In this document: piece after piece, positions 32,053 through 40,956 of the stretch
Numbering within the stretch: the first letter of the stretch is position 1
How the letters are laid out: every line of letters starts with the position of its first letter
Assembly: GCA_049324695.1 (NCBI GenBank)
Contig: JBMOMJ010000029.1
Coordinates: forward strand, 75,594 to 139,593
Length of the DNA: 64,000 nt
DNA from: PMG-095 sp049324695
Lineage (GTDB): Bacteria; Myxococcota_A; Polyangia; Polyangiales; Polyangiaceae
Direction of reading: 5' to 3'
The notes under the pieces: generated by a model
Seen by the model: only the letters and a program-made list of their open reading frames with translations
The model's database searches: none
What the model was told of the DNA's origin: nothing
Program-made: the position numbers and the translations under genes

Positions 32053-33138
32053 CTACTTCTCTTGCGAAAGCGTGTGCACTCGGAATAACCCACTCGGACC
32101 AGCCAACCACAACACGTCACCCGCTGGCATCAGCTGGGCGAGCGGCGTGTTCAGCTCCTTCGGACAGCGCACGACTTTGCCGTCAAAGTGTGCTGCACCA
32201 CTGCCGCCCACGAGCCACACGTCAGTCGAGGTTTTCCCCCACAAGTCCAATGGTTGCTCCAGAGGCAGATCGAGGCGCTCCCACTTACCTTGAGCGACGT
32301 GAAGGACTGCGCGAGCGCCGGCATCGAGTACCCAGGGCTTGCCGCCTTCGTCTGTCCACACCGATACGGGACGTTCGAAATGCTGTGTTGGTGTAAACGG
32401 CGTAAAGGCTTTTGGCTCGAGCCGCTGCAGGGTGTGATCGACCAACGCCCACGCTCCACCTTTGCCCAAGAACACGGGTACCGGCGCAGCGTGCGCAGGC
32501 ACACGCGCCCAGCCGGAGAGTCGCTTGATTAGACAGATCTCACGCGGTCTGCACACGACTTCGGGATCACTGAAGCCGAGCACGCCGTAGAGCGCACCTC
32601 GTTCAGAACCGAGCGGCCCGAGCTCGCTGGGTTCAGGTTGAAAGCGCCCACCCTTGAAGCGCCGATAGTATGCGCGCGGCTCTGCCTCATCGGTGTAGCC
32701 CATCAAGCGCGGTTGATTGTCACGCCCAAAGAACAGTCGATAACGCAGGTTGGCCGGCATCGCCTCGAGCGCCGGCAGCGTCTTCCAACTCTTGCCGTCG
32801 AAGACTCTGACTTCGCGATCGACACGCACTGCGATGGTCGGCGGAGTGCCAACTGCGATGTCGTCGATCTTCGCGTCCAACACACGCTCGAATTGGTATC
32901 CGAGCTCTGCTACTGCCGCGCTTTCGCAACGCGCGTTGGGTGCTGTCGGCGTCGCCGCTGCCGATGCTTTCGCGGGAGGCGTCGCCGATGTCGATGGTTG
33001 CGTGGCTGGCGTCGCCGGAGGAGCTGCCGCTGGCGCAGACGCAACCGGAGCGGTGCTGGTTTGAGCAGCGCTTGGAGGTTGCTGCGTGGCGCATGCGGCG
33101 CAGAGCAGCCAAATCGTCGTGGAGATTGCGGGCTTCAC
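32053..33138 (-). CDS. Pro/Ala/Thr-linker lipoprotein with repeat domain
   Basis: A 361-residue protein; the signal peptide ends LLCAACATQ. Residues ~20-70 are an Ala/Pro/Ser/Thr-rich spacer. The C-terminal domain has motifs such as VRVFDGKSWKTLP, LFFGRDNQPRLMGY, GGAWALVDHTLQRL and LWGKTSTDVWLVGG, suggesting a propeller related in style to the cassette lipoproteins but without close identity. Function unknown; in a minus-strand run of secreted proteins. Confidence 0.72.
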   Translation of the reverse strand: MKPAISTTIWLLCAACATQQPPSAAQTSTAPVASAPAAAPPATPATQPSTSATPPAKASAAATPTAPNARCESAAVAELGYQFERVLDAKIDDIAVGTPPTIAVRVDREVRVFDGKSWKTLPALEAMPANLRYRLFFGRDNQPRLMGYTDEAEPRAYYRRFKGGRFQPEPSELGPLGSERGALYGVLGFSDPEVVCRPREICLIKRLSGWARVPAHAAPVPVFLGKGGAWALVDHTLQRLEPKAFTPFTPTQHFERPVSVWTDEGGKPWVLDAGARAVLHVAQGKWERLDLPLEQPLDLWGKTSTDVWLVGGSGAAHFDGKVVRCPKELNTPLAQLMPAGDVLWLAGPSGLFRVHTLSQEK

Positions 33139-33196
33139 TCCACCGCAGAATTAGTCGGGCTGGGCGAGAGTCGCAACCGAAAGAGGCCGCGCGCTG

Positions 33197-33934
33197 TTAC
33201 AGAGTTTTCGTGCCGCGAGCTGCCTCGAGAGCGCGATCCAACGCAGGAGGAGAGAACCCAACCAGGATGCGTCCCATGATGTCGATCACTGGAATCGACG
33301 CGCCAGCCATACCGGAGCGAGCGAGCTTCTGCTTCATCTCGCTGGCGGCGGCTTCGTTCTCTTCGATGTCTTTCTTGATCACGTTTGCGCCGTGTTGCTT
33401 CAGGTAAGCCTCGGCGTCGTGACACGGTTTGCACCAGCTCGCGCCGTAAATGATTGCGAGCACGGAGCCCTGCGCGACTTTACCGTGCGCCCCGGCGGCG
33501 CTCGGGCTCGGCGCGCTCGCTGCGGCACTACCCGGCGCCAGCGCCTCCAGGCGTGATTTACGGCGACTCGCGCCGAGCTCGTCCCACGCGCTGCGCGCCA
33601 GTGTCTTCACTTTGTAGCTGCCGTCCGCCGCGGTCTCACTCAAATCCGCGACGTACACTTGGTCGCCGGTGCCTGCTTCTTTGTCGGTTGCAACCACGCG
33701 CACCGTTTTGCGCGCATCGCTGGGCACGTCCGCCGGCTTGTCGACGACGTGAAAGTCACCTTTGTCGTCGATCCAAGTCAAAAGCAGGTTCGGTGTATCC
33801 GCCTTCACGGACAGCGCAGGTAGCTCATTGCTTTTGGGCGCCGCCGAGCCTTTGTCATCGGCGTGCGTCGCCGTACGGCAGCTCGCGAGGAGCAGTAGAG
33901 CGCCGAATAGAAACCGGTGGGACCGCGCGAACAT
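33197..33934 (-). CDS. glutaredoxin/thioredoxin-fold lipoprotein with DUF4124-like N-part
   Basis: A 245-residue protein from the ATG at 33934, which gives a compact signal peptide FLFGALLLLASC; an ATG at 33988 overlapping the ABC-F stop (ATGA) is an alternative that implies coupling. After the signal comes a DUF4124-like segment (LLTWIDDKGDFHVVDKPADVP). The C-terminal part is a glutaredoxin-type domain with YGASWCKPCHDAEAYL (active-site CKPC near 168) and the cis-proline loop ASIPVIDI. Likely a periplasmic thiol-disulfide protein. Confidence 0.8.
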   Translation of the reverse strand: MFARSHRFLFGALLLLASCRTATHADDKGSAAPKSNELPALSVKADTPNLLLTWIDDKGDFHVVDKPADVPSDARKTVRVVATDKEAGTGDQVYVADLSETAADGSYKVKTLARSAWDELGASRRKSRLEALAPGSAAASAPSPSAAGAHGKVAQGSVLAIIYGASWCKPCHDAEAYLKQHGANVIKKDIEENEAAASEMKQKLARSGMAGASIPVIDIMGRILVGFSPPALDRALEAARGTKTL

Positions 33935-33984
33935 CGCGGATTTTATAGCACGTTCTAGCTTCTGCTCCCGCTTGCCCAGCCGGC

Positions 33985-35919
33985 TCATACCTCGAGTTCC
34001 TCCGACAATTTGACCCACTCTGCCGTCCAGCGTTCGACGCGCCGCGTGAGCTCTTGCTCCTTTTGGGCCAGCTCGTGAATGCGCTCCCAGGCGTTGCTCG
34101 GCACGTCCTTGAGCTCGTTTCTGTAGCGTAGCGTTTCCCGCTCGCCGTCGGCGATTTGCGCCTCGAGCTCCTGCAAGCGCTTGCGTTTCCGCTCGAGGTC
34201 TCGCGCTGCTGATTTCTGTGCGCGATGAGCATTCGCGCCAGCCACTACCGGTTCTGTTTTTGCGGGTGGCGGTGGCGCTTTGGATTTCTTGGGGGCAGGC
34301 TGCTCCTGTGCCTTTCGCTGCCGTTCGTGCGCCTGCGTGTAATCCTTGAACCCGCCTTCATAGATGTCGACCCCCTTCTCGGTGAAGGCCATCGTGCGGG
34401 TGGTGGCCGTGTCGAGAAAGCGGCGGTCGTGTGAGACCAGAATTACGGTGCCTTCGAAGCCGACCAACGCTTCCTCCAGGATTTCGGCAGCTGGAATGTC
34501 CAGGTGGTTGGTGGGCTCGTCGAGGAACAGCAGGTTGCGTGGCTCGAGCAACAGTTTCCCGAGCGCGAGGCGCGTGCGTTCACCGCCAGAAAGGCTCTCC
34601 ACGCGCCGCAGCGGATCGTCGCCATAGAAGCGAAAGCGAGCCAGATACTGGCGTGCGGCGTCGACGGTCAAATCGCCGCGCACGGAGCGGATCTCGTCGA
34701 CTCCGGTGCGTCCTGGATCCAACGAGCCCAAGTGCTGATCGAAGTAGCCGTCGTGTAGATTCGTGCCGCGCCGCACTTCGCCGCGATCTTTGGGATGGCC
34801 GCGCCCAGCCAAGATGCGCATCAAAGTCGACTTGCCGGAGCCGTTCGGCCCAACGATACCGATGCGATCGCCGCGTCGCACCAGCAGATCCACGCCGCTG
34901 AAGAGCTGCGTGCCGCCGCGCTCTGCAGCGAGGCCCTTGGCTTCGAGCACGATGTCGCCGCTGCGCGGTGCTTCGACGAAGCGAAAGCGCACACGTTCGG
35001 CGCGCGCCCACACGTCTTCGGGGCGCGCTACGCGCTCGAGCTTGTCCAGCATGCGCCGGCGTGATTGAGCTTGCTTGGTCTTTTGCCCAGCGATGTTCTT
35101 ACGAATGAAATCTTCGGTTTTGGCGACGAACGCAGCTTGCTCTTCAGCGAGCTTTTGCTCGCGCTCCAGATCTTCGCGCCGTTCGTCGTGATACGCGGTG
35201 TAAGGCAGCGGATAGACGCGGAAAGCGGTTCTACCGAGCTCCATCGTGCTCGGGCACACGGCGTCGAGAAAAGCGCGATCGTGCGATACCACCAGAACCG
35301 CCGCACGTTGCTCGCTCAAATAGCTTTCCAGCCAACGAATGCTCTCCAAATCCAGATGGTTGGTGGGCTCGTCGAGCAGCAACAGATCCGGAGTGGTCGC
35401 CAACACCACGCCTAACGCGAGCCGCCCGCGCTCACCACCCGACAACGTGCGAACGTCGCGCGACAGCTCGCTCTTTTCGAAGCCGAGCCGCGTCGCAATG
35501 CTCTGCACGCGTTGCTCCAGACGATCCGCGCCTGCTTGATGATAACGATCTAGTGCTAACGCCAGCCGGTCCAAGTCCGCCGCGGCACCGCTCGCTGCCG
35601 CGTGTTGCGCGCGGTTGAGCTCGCGTCGCACCTCGACCAAATCCGAAAAGCCGGACATTAGCGCGTCCAGCACGCTGCCTTCGCTGCGGGTTTCGTGGCT
35701 CTGACGGTAGTAGCCAATCGTGGCCGGCTTCTTCAACAACACCGAACCTTTGTCGGGTGCGAGCTCGCCAGCGATCACGCGGAGTAAGGTGCTCTTACCG
35801 GCTCCGTTCGGAGCTACCAACGCCGCGCGTTCACCCGCCGAAAGGCGAAAGGTAACTTTCGTGAACAGCGGTTCATTCGAATAACCAAATTCGAGATCTG
35901 CGATTTCGAGGAGCGCCAC
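33985..35919 (-). CDS. ABC-F family ATP-binding protein
   Basis: A 644-residue soluble duplicated ATPase. The GTG at 35919 starts the homologous region (VALLEIADLEFGYSN); an upstream frame to 36039 is Pro/Arg-rich and unlikely. First Walker A APNGAGKST at 36-44, signature LSGGERGRLALG, Walker B LLLDEPTNHLD; second Walker A GPNGSGKST, LSGGERTRLALG and FLDEPTNHLD. A charged linker (PtIM) lies between the halves, and a C-terminal coiled coil (RKRKRLQELEAQIADGE) resembles Uup. ABC-F proteins act on ribosomes; the precise paralogue (Uup-like) is likely but not certain. Confidence 0.93.
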   Translation of the reverse strand: MALLEIADLEFGYSNEPLFTKVTFRLSAGERAALVAPNGAGKSTLLRVIAGELAPDKGSVLLKKPATIGYYRQSHETRSEGSVLDALMSGFSDLVEVRRELNRAQHAAASGAAADLDRLALALDRYHQAGADRLEQRVQSIATRLGFEKSELSRDVRTLSGGERGRLALGVVLATTPDLLLLDEPTNHLDLESIRWLESYLSEQRAAVLVVSHDRAFLDAVCPSTMELGRTAFRVYPLPYTAYHDERREDLEREQKLAEEQAAFVAKTEDFIRKNIAGQKTKQAQSRRRMLDKLERVARPEDVWARAERVRFRFVEAPRSGDIVLEAKGLAAERGGTQLFSGVDLLVRRGDRIGIVGPNGSGKSTLMRILAGRGHPKDRGEVRRGTNLHDGYFDQHLGSLDPGRTGVDEIRSVRGDLTVDAARQYLARFRFYGDDPLRRVESLSGGERTRLALGKLLLEPRNLLFLDEPTNHLDIPAAEILEEALVGFEGTVILVSHDRRFLDTATTRTMAFTEKGVDIYEGGFKDYTQAHERQRKAQEQPAPKKSKAPPPPAKTEPVVAGANAHRAQKSAARDLERKRKRLQELEAQIADGERETLRYRNELKDVPSNAWERIHELAQKEQELTRRVERWTAEWVKLSEELEV

Positions 35920-36102
35920 GGGAACGGCCGGAGCCTGCCACGTAAAGGCGCACCTTGCCGGGTTCCGGCGCTTCGGCGGGTGAGCCGCGGGCGACCGGCC
36001 GCCCGAGGTGCCCCTCGGCGAGCCAGGCAACCGCCGCAAAATCAGATAAGCTTCACGGCTCGCCCAGCTCGGCTCGTTACTCGCGCGTCGCGCGAATCGT
36101 CA

Positions 36103-36891
36103 ATGAACTTCAAACACTACTTCCCGACGTTTCGCACGCGCTGGCGCTTTTTGAACAGCAGCCTTTCCGAGGTCGGCCATCGTGAGCGCGCGCTGCACAT
36201 CGGCTGCGGTGAGGGCGATCACGACCAGCTGATCAAAAGGTTCGCAACTCGGCTCGTGGCCTGTGACTTGAACGCCGACGACGTGGAGTACGCGCGCTCT
36301 GCCAACGCTGCCATCGCTGGGATCGAGTACCGTGTCGAAGACGCGACCGCGCTGAGCTTGCCCGCTGCAAGCTTTGACACCGTAGTGTGTATGGAGGTCA
36401 TCGAGCACGTGAGCGATCCGCGCGCGCTCCTGGCTGAAATCGTGCGTGTGCTAGCGCCCGGCGGGCGGGTCATTCTCACCTGTCCGAGCGAGAAATTTCC
36501 GCTCACCTACGACCCCATCAACTACGCGCTCGAGCGCTTCCATACCCACCTGCCTTTTGGCGCGTATGGCTACGGTCACAATTGGTTGGTTAATCCCAGT
36601 ACGCTCGCTGATTGGTTCTCGGAGGCTCGCCTGAACGTGCTTCGCGAAGAGCGTTTGACGGGTTGGCTTGCGAGCGCGCCCGAGTGCTACTGGCTCGGCT
36701 TGGTTCAAAAGGTGGCCAAGGCGAACTCCGCGAACAACGCGCACGCCAAAAAGCGGGGACTGCGACCTTCTTCCGCGCGTGAACCTTTCGGCGTAGCAGT
36801 CGTGGACGCGTTCGTTTCGCTGGATGCCGCCGTACCGCGCGGCTCGCGTTCGGTCGGCTTGGGCTACGTACTCGAACGAGGATCGGCGTGA
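36103..36891 (+). CDS. class I SAM-dependent methyltransferase
   Basis: A 262-residue protein from the ATG at 36103. Motif I LHIGCGEGDHDQLI, the acidic turn VACDLNADDVEYAR, motif II-III VEDATALSLPAASFDTVVCMEVIEHV and LAPGGRVILTCPSE identify a Methyltransf_11-type fold. The specific substrate is not readable. Its TGA overlaps the GTG of the next glycosyltransferase gene (GTGA), so methylation of a glycan or lipid-linked sugar is a reasonable inference. Confidence 0.88.
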   Translation: MNFKHYFPTFRTRWRFLNSSLSEVGHRERALHIGCGEGDHDQLIKRFATRLVACDLNADDVEYARSANAAIAGIEYRVEDATALSLPAASFDTVVCMEVIEHVSDPRALLAEIVRVLAPGGRVILTCPSEKFPLTYDPINYALERFHTHLPFGAYGYGHNWLVNPSTLADWFSEARLNVLREERLTGWLASAPECYWLGLVQKVAKANSANNAHAKKRGLRPSSAREPFGVAVVDAFVSLDAAVPRGSRSVGLGYVLERGSA

Positions 36892-37679
36892 GCTCGATGG
36901 AGCGCGGCAAGGCTCCCCGCATCCCGGAGCCCACATTTCTCGTCGTACCCTGCTACAACGAAGCAAAGCGACTGAACGGCGCAGCGTTTCTGGAAGCGCT
37001 CGAGAACGAACCAAACCTCGCGTTCGTTCTCGTCAACGACGGGAGCTCCGACGAAACGCAGCAAATCTTGGAGAGCTTGGCGGAGCGCGGCGGCTCCCGC
37101 GTGCATGTGCTCAGCCTCCCTCAAAATCAAGGCAAGGCTTCGGCAGTTCGCGCGGGTGTGCTGCGCGCCTTCGAGCTCGGCGCCAGCGTCATCGGTTACT
37201 GGGACGCCGACTTGGCTACGCCGTTGTCCGCGGTCGGCGCCATGTGGCAAGCCTTGCGAGATCCCAAAATTCTACTGGTGCTCGGATCGCGCGTGCAGCT
37301 GCTCGGTCGCGACATCCGGCGTGATCCCAAGCGCCACTTCATTGGGCGCGGCTTCGCGACCTGCGTTGGCCTCGCGCTCGGCATGCCTGTCTACGACACA
37401 CAGTGCGGTGCCAAACTGTTTCGTGCGCATCCCAGCATCCAGCGCGCATTCGAGCCGCCATTTCAGCACGTCTGGACCTTCGACGTCGAACTGCTAGCGC
37501 GCCTCTTGCGGCAAGAAAAGCACAACGACGGGCTCCGCCTCAGCGAACAGTGCGTCGAGTTCCCGCTGCACGCTTGGCACGACAAACCAGGTTCCAAGAT
37601 CCGCTTCTCACACGTGCCCCGCATTGCTTGGGAGATCACGCGATTGTTCATCCACTCGCCGCGCTGGTCGCGCCATTGA
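36888..37679 (+). CDS. GT2 glycosyltransferase, dolichyl-phosphate-glucose-synthase-like
   Basis: A 263-residue protein started by GTG overlapping the upstream TGA, with GAGGA as ribosome-binding site. FLVVPCYNEAKRL, VLVNDGSSDET, NQGKASAVRAGV, YWDADLATPL (the DXD-type metal site) and YDTQCGAKLF define the DPG/ALG5-like branch of GT2. No C-terminal membrane anchor is obvious. It probably makes a polyprenyl-phosphate sugar used by the DUF2079 membrane proteins encoded next door, which is inferred from location. Confidence 0.9.
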   Translation: MSSMERGKAPRIPEPTFLVVPCYNEAKRLNGAAFLEALENEPNLAFVLVNDGSSDETQQILESLAERGGSRVHVLSLPQNQGKASAVRAGVLRAFELGASVIGYWDADLATPLSAVGAMWQALRDPKILLVLGSRVQLLGRDIRRDPKRHFIGRGFATCVGLALGMPVYDTQCGAKLFRAHPSIQRAFEPPFQHVWTFDVELLARLLRQEKHNDGLRLSEQCVEFPLHAWHDKPGSKIRFSHVPRIAWEITRLFIHSPRWSRH

Positions 37680-37692
37680 TGTGCGATTGACG

Positions 37693-39738
37693 CTACAGCG
37701 CGTGAATTGCGCGCAAGAGCGCTTCGTTCTTCGACGTGTCGGCGCCGCGTTTGGCGAGGAAGAAGGGCGGGACGACTTCGACGACGCCGAACTTGCCTGA
37801 GCTGAGCTGCTCTTTGATCAGCGTTCGCTCTTCGGTAATGTGTTCGCGGGGGCCACTCGGCGCGATGATGTATTCCGCGTCCCACAGGCCCAAGGTGAGT
37901 GAGTAAGCGTCCGGGCGGGCGGAGACTTGAGGAATCGTGAAGGCCGATGCGGCTATTGGCGCGCGTGGTGGCACGTGCTTCATCAGCGTATCCACCGAGT
38001 GTCGGCGTGCGCGACCTTCGTCGTCCCAGCCGAATTTGTACGGCACGGGGCCGCCGCGCGAAGTGTTCTGTTGGAGGACCGCGCCATATTGGTACGAAGC
38101 AATGAACGTCGCGACGATCATGCTCGCACACAGGCCATAACGTCGAGCGGTGGCGTGGCGCAGCTCGCGCAGCTGGGCGATCGCGGCTTCTGCGCTTGGT
38201 TGCGCGGCTGCATCGCGATTGAGCCTAGAATCCGCCAACACCAGCACGAGCGCGGGATAAACGAACGTCAGCACGTGCGCCGAGTATTGGAAGTGTATGT
38301 CGACGAAAGGCGAATAGTGCGTCGAGATGAAGCAAAAGATGAAGGCGGGGATGAGCGCGAACCAGCCAATCGCGCGGCGCAGCGGGATGAACGCGAGCGG
38401 CAGCAAAACCTGAATGAAGTAGACGAGCTTGGCGGGGTCCAGCAGCGATTCGATGGTGAAGGCGGGGTTACCGAATACCGTGCCGAGCACTGATCCGAAG
38501 CCACCCTTGCTGCCCTTGGGGATGAGCTCGGCGTAAATGAACGCAAGCTCGTCTCCACCGCTGCCCGAGGCGGGCATCGCCACGAACTTGATCAGACCAA
38601 CGTAGACGCAGCCGAGCGCCGCGATGGCGAGGCTGGTGTACGCGTGGCGGCCACTCAAGAGGCCCCAGGCGCCCACCAAGATCGTCCAGCTAGCAACGTC
38701 TTCTCGCACCAGCATGGTGACGAGCGCGGCTACGATGGCGGCGCGATTTCGACCGCTATCGAGTAGCCACAACGTCGTGAACAGGAATACCGGCCCGAAC
38801 TTCAGGTAGTGGACCTCGAAGATGTTGCTTTCCTGCAGCGCCGGATGAAACAGGTACGCCAGGCTTACGAGCAGAGCCGTGCGCTGGCCGACGTGTCGCC
38901 GCGCGAACAGAAAGAGCGGTACCGCTGCGAGGCCTTGCAGCGCCGACTGAATCACGAGCACCGTCGCCGCGCCCGGCTTCAGCAAATAGAACGGTACGAG
39001 CAGGTAGCTAATCAACGTCGCATGACGTCGAAAGTGAGCTCCCGTCGGGCCCAGCGCTGGGCTGGCTTTGAAAAATGGCCCGCCATGCGAGAGGTTCCAA
39101 AGAATGTTGTCTTCGATCGAGGTATCCCAGCCTGTACGGCACGACAGGTGAAACACCACGGTGTAGTACGCGAACCACGTGATGTAGAGTAGGGCCAGCG
39201 CGGCGACCGCGACCAAGAACGGTTCGCGCTTGAAAAAGCTGCGCGTGTCACGCGGGGGAAGCCAGCTGCGCGTCAGCGCGTACAGGGGTGAATGGCCATG
39301 TAGCGGCAGAGTCTCGAGCGCCGCCGTGACGGCGCGTCCGAGAGCGAGCGCCGCGATTAACAGTGCAAGGCAGAACGCGAGATCGTGATTTTGCCAGATC
39401 TCCCAGCGAACCAGCCACGGCAGCATTGCCAGCGGGCCGAGCGGCGACGTGCGCACCGCCCATACGTAGAGCGTTTCCACCGCGAGCACGCCACGCGGCA
39501 ACGCCCGAAAGAAAGCCACTACGCCGAGCGCGACCGCGAGCACCGGCAACGTGAAAACGTAAGCGAGGAGCGCGAGGCGATCGGGAGGCGCTGCCTGGTT
39601 ACTCCAAAAGTAGGCCGTGGAGAACATCGGCTCGCGCAGCAAGCCAGTGCCCAGCCCGAAGAAAAAGGCCGTGATGGCGAACAGACCGACAGCTCGCGAT
39701 CCGTAGAGAAACGCGCTCGGGGCAGGCGAACTCTTCAT
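37693..39738 (-). CDS. DUF2079 multi-spanning membrane protein, pair 1
   Basis: A 681-residue protein with about a dozen hydrophobic segments. The first periplasmic loop contains GWDTSIEDNILWNLSHGGPF and GPTGAHFRRHATLISYLL, then FEVHYLKFGPVFLF, the DUF2079 signature (putative GT-C-like glycosyltransferases). The C-terminal soluble part (about 560-681) includes PISVSARPDAYSL-type and LAKRGADTSK motifs. It follows the discoidin-domain gene 39745-40815 by six bases. A homologous gene pair lies directly upstream. Confidence 0.85.
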   Translation of the reverse strand: MKSSPAPSAFLYGSRAVGLFAITAFFFGLGTGLLREPMFSTAYFWSNQAAPPDRLALLAYVFTLPVLAVALGVVAFFRALPRGVLAVETLYVWAVRTSPLGPLAMLPWLVRWEIWQNHDLAFCLALLIAALALGRAVTAALETLPLHGHSPLYALTRSWLPPRDTRSFFKREPFLVAVAALALLYITWFAYYTVVFHLSCRTGWDTSIEDNILWNLSHGGPFFKASPALGPTGAHFRRHATLISYLLVPFYLLKPGAATVLVIQSALQGLAAVPLFLFARRHVGQRTALLVSLAYLFHPALQESNIFEVHYLKFGPVFLFTTLWLLDSGRNRAAIVAALVTMLVREDVASWTILVGAWGLLSGRHAYTSLAIAALGCVYVGLIKFVAMPASGSGGDELAFIYAELIPKGSKGGFGSVLGTVFGNPAFTIESLLDPAKLVYFIQVLLPLAFIPLRRAIGWFALIPAFIFCFISTHYSPFVDIHFQYSAHVLTFVYPALVLVLADSRLNRDAAAQPSAEAAIAQLRELRHATARRYGLCASMIVATFIASYQYGAVLQQNTSRGGPVPYKFGWDDEGRARRHSVDTLMKHVPPRAPIAASAFTIPQVSARPDAYSLTLGLWDAEYIIAPSGPREHITEERTLIKEQLSSGKFGVVEVVPPFFLAKRGADTSKNEALLRAIHAL

Positions 39739-39744
39739 GACGCT

Positions 39745-40815
39745 TCAGGGAAGGACGCGCACCGCGGCGAGGTGCAGATTGGTCGCTTGCGAAGAGGCGA
39801 TGCGCACGCGCAGGTAACGCGCTTTCACCTTGGGGAAGCTGGCCTTCCAGCGTGAGAAGCTGCTTTCGTTGCGAGCCAGCTGCTTCCAGTTGCTCTCGTC
39901 GTTGCTCGATTCGATGACGAGCGGCGCGGCTCGGTCGCGGCAGCAGTCGCGGCGATTGATCACACGCACGGCAGAGAACTCCGTTGGCGCGCCGAGATCG
40001 ATGATGACCCACGGATTCTTCTCCTCCACGGTGTGGAAGAAGAAGTTCGGGCTCTCGTCGCAGAACTGCGACGGCGAATTGCACGCATTCATGCCCGTCG
40101 AGCTCGTGTGCCAGGCCTTGTCCCGCGCCAAATCATGCTTTTGTTCGAGCCAATCCGCGAGCAGCCAGCCAGAAATCACGACGGACACGATCGCGAGCAG
40201 TATTAGAGCCAGTCGCGTCATGCGCTGCAGGCGCAGCAGCCAAATGCGCTGCTGATCACCGGTCAACAGGCGCAACAGGTTCTCGGCGAAGGTTTGCAGG
40301 ACGAGCGCCGCACGCGCTTGCTCGTTCGCCGAAGCTCCACAGTAATCGCCGAGCGTCGCAGCGATCTCGACTTGTTCGAGGTCCACCTGGCCGCCTGCGG
40401 CACGCAACAGAACGTCACGCGGCGCTGCGTCGATCGCGGCCTTCAGATCGAACGGAAGCTTGCTCGCGCTGGTCGTTGGATCGACGCCCTCGAGCGCCAA
40501 CAGGGCCCAATAGGCAGTTTGCAGATACAGCTCGCAGGCGATGCCGTCCGCGCTGCCGGCGGCGCGAGCCCGGCCGGGATCCAGTGCGCGCCGCGCGAAG
40601 TCGGCCGCGTTGTGAGCGCGCTCTTCGAACACGCTGCGCACGGCGCGTAATCTATCGAGCTCGCGATGGGCCTCTCGCAGCGAGTGACCGCGCCAGAACC
40701 ACTCCACCAGCGGGCGTACCTTGCGTTCACTCGCCGGGCTCGTAGGGGGCGGAGCTTGCGGCGTGGGTTCGCTCGAGGACGCACTCGGTTGTGCTGTGGC
40801 CTCTTCAGTGGACAT
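39745..40815 (-). CDS. single-pass membrane protein with C-terminal discoidin-like domain, pair 1
   Basis: A 356-residue protein. A Ser/Pro/Thr N-terminal tail is followed by a helical cytoplasmic region (about 35-195), one membrane segment at 201-221, and an extracytoplasmic discoidin/F5-8C-like domain (about 225-356). That domain has the motifs AWHTSSTGMNAC, NPWVIIDLGAP, VRVINRRDCCRD, WKQLARNES and YLRVRIASS. Such domains bind carbohydrates. It sits immediately upstream of a DUF2079 gene, and the arrangement repeats in pair 2, so the two probably form a complex. Confidence 0.8.
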   Translation of the reverse strand: MSTEEATAQPSASSSEPTPQAPPPTSPASERKVRPLVEWFWRGHSLREAHRELDRLRAVRSVFEERAHNAADFARRALDPGRARAAGSADGIACELYLQTAYWALLALEGVDPTTSASKLPFDLKAAIDAAPRDVLLRAAGGQVDLEQVEIAATLGDYCGASANEQARAALVLQTFAENLLRLLTGDQQRIWLLRLQRMTRLALILLAIVSVVISGWLLADWLEQKHDLARDKAWHTSSTGMNACNSPSQFCDESPNFFFHTVEEKNPWVIIDLGAPTEFSAVRVINRRDCCRDRAAPLVIESSNDESNWKQLARNESSFSRWKASFPKVKARYLRVRIASSQATNLHLAAVRVLP

Positions 40816-40956
40816 GTGACTTCAACTCACCCGACATGGCTTACCCGACTCGGCTCATTAGCAGATCCACGCTGCGGCGGCTGTGTGGATGTTCGCGACG
40901 CCAATAATTGGCTAAAAGCGCGGGAATTCGCAGGCGAACTGCTGACACACTCACCC